The notes below the pieces were generated by a model, which was not told where the DNA came from, searched no databases, and worked only from the letters and a program-made list of their open reading frames with translations. The translations under genes were made by a program, and so were the position numbers. A DNA stretch of 64,000 bases, taken from a virus. Shown one piece after another: positions 37,918 through 47,871 of the stretch. The DNA is taken from the IMG/VR virus record IMGVR_UViG_3300049460_000196, positions 49,104 through 113,103 of that record. One strand, written 5' to 3'. Position 1 is the first letter of the stretch; the number at the start of each line of letters is the position of its first letter.

Positions 37918-39450
37918 ATGTCGATCAATAAAGATCTCGTATTAAAAACCGGGCTTGCTCTCGGTACCACTATCACTAAAGTTAACGGAGTCGCGTTGAC
38001 CGACGGCCAATTACTTATTGGCAATTCTGCAACTGGCGCTATGTCAGTTGCCACTCTGGCATCATTAAATGGGGCATCCATCACGAACGGCAATGGCACC
38101 ATTTCGGTGTCCACGAATGCTACCAATCTCAATACAGTTTCAACCATTGTTGCCCGTGATGGCTCTGGTAATTTCTCTGCTGGTACAATTACCGCTGCAC
38201 TGACTGGTAATGCTACCTCGGCAACCACAGCAGCGGCACTCACAACCGCCCGCACAATTAATGGTACGGCATTTGACGGTACTGCCAATATCACATTTAC
38301 GACTGATGCTACCGCCGAGGGTACCACGAACAAATACTACTTGGATTCGCGTGCGCGTGCTGCAATCTCTGTATCGGGTTCGTTGGCGTACAACTCGTCC
38401 ACTGGTGTGCTTTCATACACCACACCAGTAACCACGGTGTTTGGACGTACTGGTGCGATTGTGATGTCGTCAAGTGATGTTACCACGGCACTGGGCTATA
38501 CTCCAGTGAATGCCGCTTTGTTGGGTGCAAACAGTGGTGTCGCAACGCTTGATAGTACGGGCAAATTGACGACTAGCCAGATGCCAGCCGCATTGGTTGG
38601 TGCTGTGGTTTATCAAGGTACATGGAATGCAAATACCAACACACCAACTCTTGCGAGTGGTACTGGCACGAAAGGTCAGTATTACAAGGTATCGGTTGCG
38701 GGCTCTACCAGCATCGATGGTATCACGAACTGGCAAGTCAACGATTCCATTATCTTCGATGGTACAACTTGGGACAAACTCGATGGTGATACGAATGAAG
38801 TATATTCCTTCAACACTCGTACGGGCGCAGTAACTCTGACCTCTGGTGATGTCACCACAGCTCTGGGTTTCACACCATACAATTCAACCAACCCATCGAA
38901 CTTCATCACCTCAGCTGGCGCACCTGTTCAAACTGTTGCGGGTCGTACTGGCGCTGTAGTTCTTGCCAATACTGATATCTCGGGGTTGGGTACAATGTCA
39001 ACCCATAATGCAACCGCAATTGCTGTTACGGGCGGTACAATCAATGGTACGACTATTGGTGCCACTACGCCATCAACAGGTGCGTTTACGACATTAGCAG
39101 TTATTTCACAAACCCTGAACAGTGTCGCTGCCAAAGCTGCATCGTCAACTGCGGTAACAACCACCTCTGCCACTGCGGTTGATTCATGGCCAGTAGCTTC
39201 GTTCCGCTCAGCTAAGTATGTGATTCAGGTTACGGATACAACAAACTCTGCCTATGAAGCAATCGAGATGTTGGTCATCCATGATGGTACCAACGTGCAT
39301 GCTGTGACTTATGGCGACGTATTCACTGGTGCTGCTTCGATGGGGACATTCGATGCCACCATCTCGGCTGGTACTCTGACGCTCACATTTACTGCTCTGG
39401 TGGCATCAACCAAAGCCGTTAAGGTGAGTCGAGACGCGATCGCGGTTTAA
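37918..39450 (+). CDS. Tail fibre protein
   Basis: 510 residues, Thr/Ala/Gly/Ser-rich, low Cys, repetitive. N-terminus KTGLALGTTITKVNGVALTDGQLLIGN; repeats of the type GNFSAGTITAALTGNA; two copies of VFGRTGAIVMSS/VAGRTGAVVLANTDI and DVTTALGYTPVN/DVTTALGFTPYN, patterns common in phage fibres; the C-terminal domain is shared with 37545-37907. AAAGGA ribosome site. Probably the receptor-binding fibre or part of it. Confidence 0.88.
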   Translation: MSINKDLVLKTGLALGTTITKVNGVALTDGQLLIGNSATGAMSVATLASLNGASITNGNGTISVSTNATNLNTVSTIVARDGSGNFSAGTITAALTGNATSATTAAALTTARTINGTAFDGTANITFTTDATAEGTTNKYYLDSRARAAISVSGSLAYNSSTGVLSYTTPVTTVFGRTGAIVMSSSDVTTALGYTPVNAALLGANSGVATLDSTGKLTTSQMPAALVGAVVYQGTWNANTNTPTLASGTGTKGQYYKVSVAGSTSIDGITNWQVNDSIIFDGTTWDKLDGDTNEVYSFNTRTGAVTLTSGDVTTALGFTPYNSTNPSNFITSAGAPVQTVAGRTGAVVLANTDISGLGTMSTHNATAIAVTGGTINGTTIGATTPSTGAFTTLAVISQTLNSVAAKAASSTAVTTTSATAVDSWPVASFRSAKYVIQVTDTTNSAYEAIEMLVIHDGTNVHAVTYGDVFTGAASMGTFDATISAGTLTLTFTALVASTKAVKVSRDAIAV

Positions 39451-39468
39451 GCCCTCGGTAATGTAATC

Positions 39469-39489
39469 AAGGGGAGCCGTGCTCCCCTT
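39469..39489 (+). terminator. Terminator-like hairpin
   Basis: AAGGGGAGCCGTGCTCCCCTTC after the first fibre gene, followed by TTTG. Confidence 0.7.
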
Positions 39490-39511
39490 CTTTGATGGAT
39501 AGTGAAATCAA

Positions 39512-40444
39512 ATGGCAACAAATAAAGACTTCTTGGTGAAAAATGGCCTGACGTTAGGTGGCACAATCACTAAGGTAAATGGGGCGGCTCCCACTAATGG
39601 CCAACTCTTGATTGGTAATACCACCAATTCAAATTTCTCAGTTGGTACACTTACGGTATCAAACGGAGTACTGATTGTCAATGGTGCAGGCACTATTAGT
39701 CTCAGTACCAATGCAACTTCTAATAATACTGCTTCAACTATTGTATCTCGTGATGCCACTGGGAACTTTTCGGCTGGCACGATCACCGCTGCATTGTCAG
39801 GTAATGCGTCGACGGCAACCAAATTACAAGTTAGTCGAAATATGTCTATAACTGGCGATATTGTCCCAGTATCTAACCAAGTTGATTGGAGCACTGACTA
39901 CGTCTTCGATTTACAATTGACTGCTACTGGTGTGGCTGCGGGTACATACAATACGGTAACCCTTGATACCTCGGGCCGGGCAACTGCCGCACAGAATGCC
40001 AATGGAACAGTGGCACAAAAAATTATTGGCGAAGTCGCACAGGTATCAGGCACCAGTCAGATCGCATATGGTAATACTGCACCGGTATCTACCGCAGGCA
40101 CACAGATATGGTCTCAAGCATTTACGCCAAAGTCGGCGACCTCTGATATCGCAATTGAGTTTTCTGGGTTTGTTGACTCAGGTACCAACAATCGCTATGT
40201 GACGCTTACCTGCTTCCGTGGTACAACCTTAATTGGGCTTACTTCTGCATATATCGCATCTACCAATAGTCCCAATGCGGTTTGTTTGCGATTGATGGAT
40301 AATCCAAATACCACATCCAGTGTTACCTATTCTATGCGGATAGGCATATCAACATCTGGCAATACTTGGTATTTGGGTAAAAGTCAGGGCGCCACCTTTG
40401 GTGGTACTAATTGGTCTGGTTGGAGTATTACGGAGATTTATTGA
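39512..40444 (+). CDS. Tail fibre protein, partial duplicate of 37918-39450
   Basis: 310 residues. The first 115 residues repeat the neighbour's N-terminal module (KNGLTLGGTITKVNGAAPTNGQLLIGN; STIVSRDATGNFSAGTITAAL); the last 190 are unrelated, a C1q- or jelly-roll-like beta domain ending SGWSITEIY. Looks like a recombined fibre with a different tip. Its stop overlaps the next start. Confidence 0.85.
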   Translation: MATNKDFLVKNGLTLGGTITKVNGAAPTNGQLLIGNTTNSNFSVGTLTVSNGVLIVNGAGTISLSTNATSNNTASTIVSRDATGNFSAGTITAALSGNASTATKLQVSRNMSITGDIVPVSNQVDWSTDYVFDLQLTATGVAAGTYNTVTLDTSGRATAAQNANGTVAQKIIGEVAQVSGTSQIAYGNTAPVSTAGTQIWSQAFTPKSATSDIAIEFSGFVDSGTNNRYVTLTCFRGTTLIGLTSAYIASTNSPNAVCLRLMDNPNTTSSVTYSMRIGISTSGNTWYLGKSQGATFGGTNWSGWSITEIY

Positions 40445-40941
40445 TGGATTACATTTTAACACTTAGTCGCAAATTCCCTAACGTTCAAGCAACATGCTTT
40501 GGGGATCCTGAAACATACGATCATATCATTTGGGAAGATGGCGATCCGCTTCCATCTGAAGAAGTCATGCAGACTGCTTGGCTCCAGGTAATGAAGGATC
40601 TCATGTGGGAATCAATCAAAGGCGAACGCGATCGCCGTAAAGCGGGTGGCGTGAAAGTTGGCAACTATTGGTTCCACTCAGACGATACCTCTCGTATTCA
40701 ACAAATAGCATTGGTCATGTTGGGCGCCAACATTCCCGCAGGCTTGCAATGGAAAACCATGGATGGCACATTCACCACCATGACGCAAACACTGGCGGGA
40801 CAAATCTTCGGAGCAATCGTTATGAGTGACCAGAATGTTTTCGCAATTGCGGAACAAAAGAAAGCAGCTATGGAAACTCTTGAAGATCCATTGTCGTATG
40901 ACTATTTGTCTGACTGGCCCATTATTTACGGCGAGCAATAA
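40444..40941 (+). CDS. DUF4376-like tail-fibre accessory protein
   Basis: 165 residues; core ERDRRKAGGVKVGNYWFHSDDTSRIQQIAL, the pattern of DUF4376 domains found at the end of phage tail-fibre clusters, preceded by a helical part. Starts at the stop of the fibre gene (overlap), so translation is coupled. Possibly a fibre chaperone. Confidence 0.75.
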   Translation: MDYILTLSRKFPNVQATCFGDPETYDHIIWEDGDPLPSEEVMQTAWLQVMKDLMWESIKGERDRRKAGGVKVGNYWFHSDDTSRIQQIALVMLGANIPAGLQWKTMDGTFTTMTQTLAGQIFGAIVMSDQNVFAIAEQKKAAMETLEDPLSYDYLSDWPIIYGEQ

Positions 40942-40970
40942 ATACTAAAATTAACCATTTGAGGTGACTC

Positions 40971-41588
40971 ATGTTTTATAAAATAGTATCGTTTTTTGCC
41001 AAGATCATTGGCAAAATCAACTGGGGTGGCAATCGATACAAGATGACCAACGCCGAACTTGAACTGATCCGTAATATGTTGAAAGACAATTACTACATCA
41101 TTTTGACTCGCCACGATGGTCACCTGTCAACCTATGCCATCTCTTTGGCACACAAGTACCTGACTGGTAACTGGGGTCATTACGCTCACGCACTTATGAA
41201 TCTGGAAGGCAATGATGTATCTGCCGACTCAGATTATCGCTTCATTGAAGCTACGGGCAAAGGCGTTCATTACTCGTACTTCATGGATGTATTTGATTGC
41301 GACTCCGTGGCATTGCTGAAGCCAAAGAGTATGACTATCGAACGTTGGAGTATTGTGATGGAAAAATTGAAGGACAACTTAGGTAAGCCATATGACACCA
41401 TGTTTGACTTGGCAGACGAATCCAAGATGTCATGTGTTGAATTGATCCGTAGCGCACTCATGAGTGAGCCCAACTACGCGGTCGACTATGCAAACTTCGA
41501 GGCAATGATCCAGAAGAGCAGTAACTTGGATCCAAATATGTTCTACGAATGTCCTGACTTCGAGCTTGTTTGGGAGTCACGCCACTAA
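40971..41588 (+). CDS. NlpC/P60-superfamily cysteine hydrolase (YiiX/LRAT-like permutation)
   Basis: 205 residues. A basic N-terminal helix, then YYIILTRHDGHLSTYAISLAHKYLTGNWGHYAHALMN with the candidate catalytic His, an acidic strand YRFIEATGKGVHYS and a late Cys in MSCVELIRSAL. His before Cys marks the circularly permuted NlpC/P60 group. These act on peptide, amide or lipid bonds; in a phage, cell-wall or membrane action is possible. GAGGTG site; bidirectional terminator follows. Confidence 0.75.
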   Translation: MFYKIVSFFAKIIGKINWGGNRYKMTNAELELIRNMLKDNYYIILTRHDGHLSTYAISLAHKYLTGNWGHYAHALMNLEGNDVSADSDYRFIEATGKGVHYSYFMDVFDCDSVALLKPKSMTIERWSIVMEKLKDNLGKPYDTMFDLADESKMSCVELIRSALMSEPNYAVDYANFEAMIQKSSNLDPNMFYECPDFELVWESRH

Positions 41589-41593
41589 TAATA

Positions 41594-41615
41594 AAGCCCG
41601 GAATTCCGGGCTTTA
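41594..41615. terminator. Bidirectional terminator
   Basis: AAAGCCCGGAATTCCGGGCTTT, perfect palindrome between convergent genes 40971-41588 and 41613-42557. Confidence 0.88.
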
Positions 41616-42557
41616 TGCTGGGATCTTACCAACCACACATATGATGTAATTCATCGCCATATATGGTGGCAAAACAGCGGGCATCGTCACACTGACGGGC
41701 ACATTGATAGGTTGTGACGAACCGGTACTGACGATGGTTGGAGCACCACCCGTAAATTGGACGCTTTCGTCAAAAGGCTTTAATGTGGCATTCGCAGCGT
41801 TGGTGCTATATATTCTATTTGCTGGACCGGCAGCAGACGCTAATACCAAGGTATTGTTGGGACTTAGATCTGTGGCTGAGCCAGTATTTACTGGTATGTG
41901 GATGGTAACCGTGCCAGTAAGTGTCCCAGCCAAAGCATTGTGAGTATGTGATGGTAATTGCGAGGGATCGGTCAGTGTGAAGGTACTCGTTGAATTCAAT
42001 GTGGTGCTATTGGTGCCACCAATTGATCCGAACGTATAGGTATCAAGTGGCCCCGTTCCTTGTTGGATTACAACTCGACCACGGAGATCTGGTAATGAAA
42101 ATGTAGTTATACCATCTCCACCAAATTGGTTTCCGATCACATTGAATAGAGCTGAATGGTCATTGATCAGTAGTGATTGACCTTGGCACAGCATCCAGTT
42201 GGTAGGAGCAAAATTAAAGGCAATTGCCTTCATTTCCCCAATAAAACTGACAGCATTGAGTGCTTGATCGACATATGACTTGGTGGACGCATGTAGGGGT
42301 GCGGTTGGTAGGCCGCTTAAGGTAAGCGAGCCTGTCATGGTGTCGCCAGCCCGGTTGACAGGAATCAAATTTAAGGCCGTGGTTATGGTTGTGAAATTTA
42401 ACTCGGTTAGCTCAACTATTGATTGATTTCCATCGTCCTTGATGAAAAACATCTTGCCGTCATACGTATTGATAGCTACTTCGCCAAGATGCAAATCGCT
42501 CAATACTGGTTTTTTGTTTTGAACAGCTGACTTCTTTAATACAATACGTATAGCCAT
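41613..42557 (-). CDS. Tail fibre protein with phage tail-collar domain
   Basis: 314 residues. N-terminus RIVLKKSAVQNKKPVLSDLHLGEVAINTYDGKMFFIKD, the baseplate-side module seen in many fibres; middle YVDQALNAVSFIGEM; collar domain about 105-175 with WMLCQGQSLLINDHSALFNVIG and TTFSLPDLRGRV, as in T4 gp12-type short fibres. The tail is glycine/threonine-rich. Minus strand, opposite to other fibres. Confidence 0.92.
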   Translation of the reverse strand: MAIRIVLKKSAVQNKKPVLSDLHLGEVAINTYDGKMFFIKDDGNQSIVELTELNFTTITTALNLIPVNRAGDTMTGSLTLSGLPTAPLHASTKSYVDQALNAVSFIGEMKAIAFNFAPTNWMLCQGQSLLINDHSALFNVIGNQFGGDGITTFSLPDLRGRVVIQQGTGPLDTYTFGSIGGTNSTTLNSTSTFTLTDPSQLPSHTHNALAGTLTGTVTIHIPVNTGSATDLSPNNTLVLASAAGPANRIYSTNAANATLKPFDESVQFTGGAPTIVSTGSSQPINVPVSVTMPAVLPPYMAMNYIICVVGKIPA

Positions 42558-42568
42558 ATATTACCTCG

Positions 42569-43057
42569 TTAAATGCAATGCCACCCATCCCCAAATACTA
42601 GTGTGATACTATATCGTGGTGTCGAGACCACATATGTGGTCTCGCCATCAATTGTCTCGCTGCCATAAGGATGCAATGTGATGGTTTTTGTCTCTGAGAC
42701 ATTGCCACCCTCGTCCTTGATCACGAAACTTTTATTCTCTATACCTGGTGGCAAGTAGATATCCACCGAACCGTTACGATTGACACCCAGGTAATATTGT
42801 TGATTAGTAGCAGTGAATTCGGCGGTGGTAATTACGGTACGATTCAAGGAAACGTTTCCTTGTTCAAGCCATACACCAGAACGCATTTGAAATAAACTGG
42901 GCGAAGATCCATAGCGAATAAAGAGATCGCCATCGTTGCCTGACACTGAATCCTCATCGGGATTACCTGTTCCTTGACGGATTGTTGGGCCGACTTGTCC
43001 TATACGGAAATAGGGCATGATCGTGCCTGCCAATCTCTGAAATACTGATAAACCCAT
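42569..43057 (-). CDS. Tail fibre/baseplate-associated protein
   Basis: 162 residues, 11 bases upstream of the collar-domain fibre. N-terminus DGDLFIRYGSSPSLFQMRSGVW, then a beta-rich part with SETIDGETTYVVSTPRYSITLVFGDG, an ending typical of phage fibre domains. Probable structural partner of 41613-42557. Confidence 0.72.
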   Translation of the reverse strand: MGLSVFQRLAGTIMPYFRIGQVGPTIRQGTGNPDEDSVSGNDGDLFIRYGSSPSLFQMRSGVWLEQGNVSLNRTVITTAEFTATNQQYYLGVNRNGSVDIYLPPGIENKSFVIKDEGGNVSETKTITLHPYGSETIDGETTYVVSTPRYSITLVFGDGWHCI

Positions 43058-43235
43058 TTACACCCTCGTCATGTTCTTGTTGTTGGTCGTGATACCTTTT
43101 GTGACATTTTAATAACATCCGCGCAACATATCAAAATGATATGGCGAAAAATCGACTTTGGTATTTATGAAACATGGAACCTCAAAATATTCACCTGCAC
43201 GCTAAATACGTTTGTTCACTTCCTGAGGTCTTCCC

Positions 43236-44459
43236 ATGTTCATTATTCCTATCCTGGTCATGTTGGTGGCCAGTTATATTGGATACCGTCTGTACCAATC
43301 ACATCTGCAAGATAGTATTCATCCACCAACCAAACCCGAAATCCCAAACGTACCATTTGACAAGTCAGTCAAAGTTCAATTCATCCTCAAACAACGCGAA
43401 ACACTCTACGTTGATGAAAAAGAAGGTGATGGTAACTATTCATACGGCGTGCTGCACTCTGGTCTCTACAACAGTGCCAAGTTCATGAACGATATGCTGC
43501 TTGACCAAGGTTATCAGTCTGAAATCATTCACGTATTCGATAACAGTTTTATCGATCGCGAAGTAACACGTTTCCGCCCAAACATTGTCGTCATTGAAGC
43601 CTTCTGGGTGGTTCCAGAAAAGTTCGATGTGCTGGTCAAACTGCATCCGAAAGTTAAATTCATCATTCGCAATCATAGCAAGACTCCATTCTTGGCAAAT
43701 GAGGGCATCGCGTTTGACTGGATCATGCGTTACAGCAATACGCCAAACGTCTACGTGAGTTCCAACTCACTCGACACAAACGAAGAAGTAATCGAGCTGC
43801 TCCACAGCATGCACGGCGATTGGTCATACGAAGATGCCGCTGCTCGTTGCCCATTCCTGCCAAACTATTATCCAGTTGAATTCAACACCAAGTTGCATGA
43901 AGAACGTATCAAGACCCCAGGTGTTATCAACATTGGTTGCTTCGGTGCCATTCGTCCATTGAAGAATCAGATGATTCAAGCAATCGCGGCAATCGCATTT
44001 GCGGAACGTCATAGCTTGAAATTGCGTTTCCACATTAATGGCAACCGTATCGAAGGCAATGGCAATCAAGTTCTGAAAAATCTGCGTAATCTGTTCAGCC
44101 ACCTGGAACATGAACTGGTTGAAAACGCATGGATGCCACATGACAAGTTCATGACTCTGGTGGCAAGCATGGATATGGGCATGCAAGTCAGCTATACGGA
44201 GACATTTAATATCGTGGCTGCTGATATGATTGCTCAAGGTGTGCCTGTTGTGGTGAGCAAGGAAATTGATTGGGTTGATCCACAATTCTATGCTGATCCA
44301 AATAGCTGCGATGATATCGTGCGAGTAATGGATCATATCTTTGAATGTGCGCAAACACAGGATAGTTTCAAGATGCTCAAGAGCACATTTGATAACATTC
44401 ACTACTACGACGAAAAGACCATCTATCATTGGAAGACAATGATAGAACAGTTGAAATAA
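43236..44459 (+). CDS. Glycosyltransferase-like protein (GT4/group 1 fold)
   Basis: 407 residues. An N-terminal hydrophobic segment (3-20) could anchor it. Two Rossmann-like halves: SGLYNSAKFMNDMLLDQGYQ and NIVVIEAFW; then VINIGCFGAIRPLKNQMIQAIAAIAF, the group-1 glycosyltransferase donor-site start, and a later SYTETFNIVAADMIAQGVPVVVS with the EX7E-like Glu. Members transfer sugars from nucleotide donors; the phage could modify its fibres, DNA or the host surface. Confidence 0.82.
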   Translation: MFIIPILVMLVASYIGYRLYQSHLQDSIHPPTKPEIPNVPFDKSVKVQFILKQRETLYVDEKEGDGNYSYGVLHSGLYNSAKFMNDMLLDQGYQSEIIHVFDNSFIDREVTRFRPNIVVIEAFWVVPEKFDVLVKLHPKVKFIIRNHSKTPFLANEGIAFDWIMRYSNTPNVYVSSNSLDTNEEVIELLHSMHGDWSYEDAAARCPFLPNYYPVEFNTKLHEERIKTPGVINIGCFGAIRPLKNQMIQAIAAIAFAERHSLKLRFHINGNRIEGNGNQVLKNLRNLFSHLEHELVENAWMPHDKFMTLVASMDMGMQVSYTETFNIVAADMIAQGVPVVVSKEIDWVDPQFYADPNSCDDIVRVMDHIFECAQTQDSFKMLKSTFDNIHYYDEKTIYHWKTMIEQLK

Positions 44460-44463
44460 AAAA

Positions 44464-44486
44464 CAGGGGGAGCATCTGCTCCCCTT
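44464..44486 (+). terminator. Terminator-like hairpin
   Basis: AGGGGGAGCATCTGCTCCCCTT followed by ATTC, after the glycosyltransferase gene. Confidence 0.7.
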
Positions 44487-44561
44487 ATTCATACAGGTTA
44501 ACTTAGTTGTTCATCTGTTAGAAACTCAGATAAATATTGGTCTCTAACATAGGAGACATTT

Positions 44562-46376
44562 ATGGCTAATACAAAGAATTTTGGATTAGACGGCGTTGCT
44601 TCATCCTTGCAATTGGGCAAGGGTGGCCAGCATGTGGTCAGCGAGGGTGGTAAGATTTCCGCCAAGTCTGCTGATGGCACAACTCTGGTTAACGTGCAAG
44701 CTGCTGATCCAGTAGCACCTAGCGACGTAGTCACCAAGCAGGTCCTCGATGCAGTTGATGGTGCTGCAATCAAACTCGGTAACCCTACCGATGCAAGTCT
44801 GGCTGATGGCGCAGTGCCACTCACCAGCACAACAACCGTGGTTAATGCGGTTGATCAACTGAACGAAATCTTGGGTAAACTCGTTCCAGTAGCACCAACT
44901 AACTTCCCTGCTGGTCAAACACTGACTGTTACTAGCGTGGGTACTACACCATTGCTGGCTTCTGGTTCAGTTCCAGATAATACTTCAGGTGGCACTTTGC
45001 CTGTTGTGGCTGGTGCTTCGGTCACTCGTATTACTGCTGCTACTGTTTCGTCGAACGTAATTGGCGACAACGGTACAACTGGTTTCGTGGGTCCAGGTGA
45101 CTCCGGTACCCTGCAAGCTTTGGTAAACAATGCCGTTGCTGATTCACAAGTTATGGCAACTGGCTCACAAAACAAGTCAGGTGTTCTGACCATCAGTAAT
45201 GATCAAGCATATCCACTGGCAACTCCTGGTTTCTGGGAGAGCTTCCGTGCGCAAGTCGCAGGTGCTGCTGCAACTCAAGGTTGGAACCGCATCAAGTTGA
45301 ATCACACTGGTGCCGGTGCAACCAACGATGTGTACTTTGTTCGTGACAACATTACCGCCAACCCAGTAGTATCGGCTGGTACCGTTGTTGAAGGCACGGC
45401 TGGTACATTGGCTTACTCGTCAGGTGTTCCACACTATGGCACAGGCGCAAGTTTGACAATTGGTTTCACTGCATCGAATCTGGCTGGTGAGACTTACAAG
45501 AGTGGCACAATCTTGTCGACAGCGCCAACAACCGCTGGCGCATTCACAACCGTTAATTATGCTGCTGGTTCGGGTGGTCTGCCTGCAATCCTGGCTCGTC
45601 AAACTACTTCGTTCACCGCATCTGGTTTGTCATTGCCAATCGATGGTACCAACTTCCACAACACTACCCAAGTTTCGGCTTTGGCAAGCAATGTGAACGG
45701 TACAGGTTCGACCACTATTGGTCCAATCGTACTGGTTAAACGTGGTACAACTAGTCGTGTTGACGAACTGTCCTTCCCAGTATCGATTGCTGTCAACGGT
45801 GGCGTCACTGGTAACGGTTTCCGCGTCGTAATGGGCAACAATGATAATCCGGCTGACGACAAGTCCGGTTTGACTGCCACTGACTGGATCCAAGCAAATG
45901 CGATTTCAGCATGGGATGCAACTGTAGTGGGCGGTGTTCTGAAAAATGACACCACGAACTACACAACTGGTTATCTGCCAGTTGGTCCTAACCTGTCAAC
46001 CCAAAATGCAAGTCAGTACATCACTATCGCCGTGCGTCGTACTGCTGTGTCGAAGTTTGATATCGCGGTAACTGGTTCATATGCGGGTATGTGGGTTAAA
46101 CTGCCAGGCGTAACTGATAGCAAGACTACAAGTGCAAATGGTTGGTACTCGATGTCAACTCTGTACGGTGGTGCTGGTTTCCCAGGTGATACTGGTGGTG
46201 CTAACGGTTCGTTGGGTTGCGCTTTGGGTGCGGTTGCAAGCGGTAGTGGTTCGTTCACTTGCACATTCGGTACTCTGAGTTCCACCTCATCCGCAAATAA
46301 CCTGATCTTGGTTCGCATCAAGCTGAACGCTGGTCAGAGTATTTCGGCATTGAGCTTTGTTCCAGCCACACGCTAA
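44562..46376 (+). CDS. Large virion/fibre protein
   Basis: 604 residues, Thr/Ala/Gly/Val-rich, low charge. N-terminus MANTKNFGLDGVASSLQLGKGG with VTKQVLDAVDGAAIKLG, like fibre and collar-spike adaptor modules; long beta-rich body with GTLAYSSGVPHYG, a motif seen in phage fibre or tail-sheath decoration proteins. AGGAGA site. Twelve bases before 46388-47413, so one operon. Probable fibre or whisker. Confidence 0.8.
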   Translation: MANTKNFGLDGVASSLQLGKGGQHVVSEGGKISAKSADGTTLVNVQAADPVAPSDVVTKQVLDAVDGAAIKLGNPTDASLADGAVPLTSTTTVVNAVDQLNEILGKLVPVAPTNFPAGQTLTVTSVGTTPLLASGSVPDNTSGGTLPVVAGASVTRITAATVSSNVIGDNGTTGFVGPGDSGTLQALVNNAVADSQVMATGSQNKSGVLTISNDQAYPLATPGFWESFRAQVAGAAATQGWNRIKLNHTGAGATNDVYFVRDNITANPVVSAGTVVEGTAGTLAYSSGVPHYGTGASLTIGFTASNLAGETYKSGTILSTAPTTAGAFTTVNYAAGSGGLPAILARQTTSFTASGLSLPIDGTNFHNTTQVSALASNVNGTGSTTIGPIVLVKRGTTSRVDELSFPVSIAVNGGVTGNGFRVVMGNNDNPADDKSGLTATDWIQANAISAWDATVVGGVLKNDTTNYTTGYLPVGPNLSTQNASQYITIAVRRTAVSKFDIAVTGSYAGMWVKLPGVTDSKTTSANGWYSMSTLYGGAGFPGDTGGANGSLGCALGAVASGSGSFTCTFGTLSSTSSANNLILVRIKLNAGQSISALSFVPATR

Positions 46377-46387
46377 GGAGATAATAT

Positions 46388-47413
46388 ATGTCAATTCTTG
46401 ATACATCAAAAGTAGACTTCTTGTGGAAGAAGGTTATCTACGGCGTTGGTAAAACTGACGGCTCCGGTGCTAAGTCGGGTTCAAATGAAACAGTGGCAAG
46501 CCCACTGCCAGTATTTGCTAGTCAAATCTGGGCACAAGCTAGCAACATTCCTGCTTCGCCACCAGCATCGACTGGTGGCGTGGTTCAAGTGTACACGGGT
46601 GCTGCCCGTATTGCTGCAACCAAGGATGCAACTTCGACCCTGAACGTAACCTGGATTTCTGGTCTTACCGACTGGATCCCAGCAACATTCAGTGCGAACT
46701 ACAGCGTGAAAGTTTATGCTGGTGATCCACAGACGACTGGTGTTCAGATCTTCCCAGACACCAACAATGAAGAGTATGTGTTCGACTACGCTTCCGGTAC
46801 TCTGCATTTCCCTAACACGGTTCCAGCAGGCGTTGTTGCTAACGGCGTGTACTTGGTTGGTTATCGTTATGTTGGTACCAAAGGTCTGACTGGTGCTGGT
46901 GGTGCGTCGAAGGTAACCGTGGTTGCTAACATCGCAGCACGTGATGCTCAGACTGGCTTGGCTATTGGCGACATGACTTTCGTGACTGATGCTTCGGCAA
47001 ATGGCGCGGATGCAGGCGCGGGCGAGTTTGCTATGTATATCTGGAACGGCTCTGCTTACACGGTAGTCGCAACTCAGGATAGTGCAAATGGCGATGCAAA
47101 AACCAACAGCGTGGCATTGACTGCCGCTTCAACGGGTACAATCGCGTTGAGTCGTGCTGGTAATGGTTCGCGTATTGTTGAATGCACAGTTGAAGTCACA
47201 ACTCCGTTTGACGGCACGTTTGACTTTACGATTGGTCAAGCTGGTCAACAGGCTTGGGTAATGAGCGTCAACGACCACGACGTGAAAGAAAACGGCGTGT
47301 ACTACATCACTTCGTCAACTCAGCTGTCCCTGTCACAAGAAACACAGATCAACGTGTATGTGAGCGGTACTGCAACGGTCGGTAATGCTGTTGTAACTTT
47401 GACATACGCCTAA
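46388..47413 (+). CDS. Virion protein, fibre partner
   Basis: 341 residues; N-terminus SILDTSKVDFLWKKVIYGVGKTD resembles adaptor parts of phage fibres, body beta-rich with repeated Gly/Thr/Val, ending TVGNAVVTLTYA. TAAGGAGAT site. Terminator follows. Function within the virion unknown. Confidence 0.75.
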   Translation: MSILDTSKVDFLWKKVIYGVGKTDGSGAKSGSNETVASPLPVFASQIWAQASNIPASPPASTGGVVQVYTGAARIAATKDATSTLNVTWISGLTDWIPATFSANYSVKVYAGDPQTTGVQIFPDTNNEEYVFDYASGTLHFPNTVPAGVVANGVYLVGYRYVGTKGLTGAGGASKVTVVANIAARDAQTGLAIGDMTFVTDASANGADAGAGEFAMYIWNGSAYTVVATQDSANGDAKTNSVALTAASTGTIALSRAGNGSRIVECTVEVTTPFDGTFDFTIGQAGQQAWVMSVNDHDVKENGVYYITSSTQLSLSQETQINVYVSGTATVGNAVVTLTYA

Positions 47414-47429
47414 TCTTAGGTAACGTCTT

Positions 47430-47455
47430 AAAAGCCTCCTTCGGGAGGCTTTTTT
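47430..47455 (+). terminator. Rho-independent terminator
   Basis: AAAGCCTCCTTCGGGAGGCTTTTTT, ends the fibre operon. Confidence 0.9.
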
Positions 47456-47476
47456 ACGACTTATCGACTTCAAGTC

Positions 47477-47836
47477 CTAGAGCGCTTTATTGCCAAGAGC
47501 ATTTTTCATGTTATAGAAACGATCTGATTGTACGGCCCTAAATTCATTTAGCCAATGCTGTTCGCGTGCTTTAATTGATGTATTGGCATCAACGTATTCG
47601 AGGATGACTCGCTGGAATTGGGTTATGCCATAGTATTCAAATACGCGTCTGAACATGCGCCCAGAACCCCGGTATTCGTCATTTGCAATCCCAAGATGCG
47701 ATCCGATGTAGTACCGATCTTCCGGGATACATTTCCACATGTAGATGAAGCCCTGATATGCTTCAGGCTTCTCGGCGTTGAGTGCTGGAAAGTCTTCCAG
47801 CAGAGGATTAGTGTGAGTGAGTATGATTGGTTTCAT
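47477..47836 (-). CDS. GIY-YIG endonuclease-like protein
   Basis: 119 residues: GFIYMWKCIPEDRYYIGSHLG (GIY and YIG), DEYRGSGRMFRRVFEYYG and the catalytic-type Glu in KAREQHWLNEF. Short, without a recognised DNA-binding tail; a free-standing homing-type nuclease remnant or compact enzyme. Sits at the edge of the fibre cluster, a usual site for such genes. Confidence 0.82.
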   Translation of the reverse strand: MKPIILTHTNPLLEDFPALNAEKPEAYQGFIYMWKCIPEDRYYIGSHLGIANDEYRGSGRMFRRVFEYYGITQFQRVILEYVDANTSIKAREQHWLNEFRAVQSDRFYNMKNALGNKAL

Positions 47837-47871
47837 GAGAACATGATAGCGAAATCATGTTCTTCATGCAA

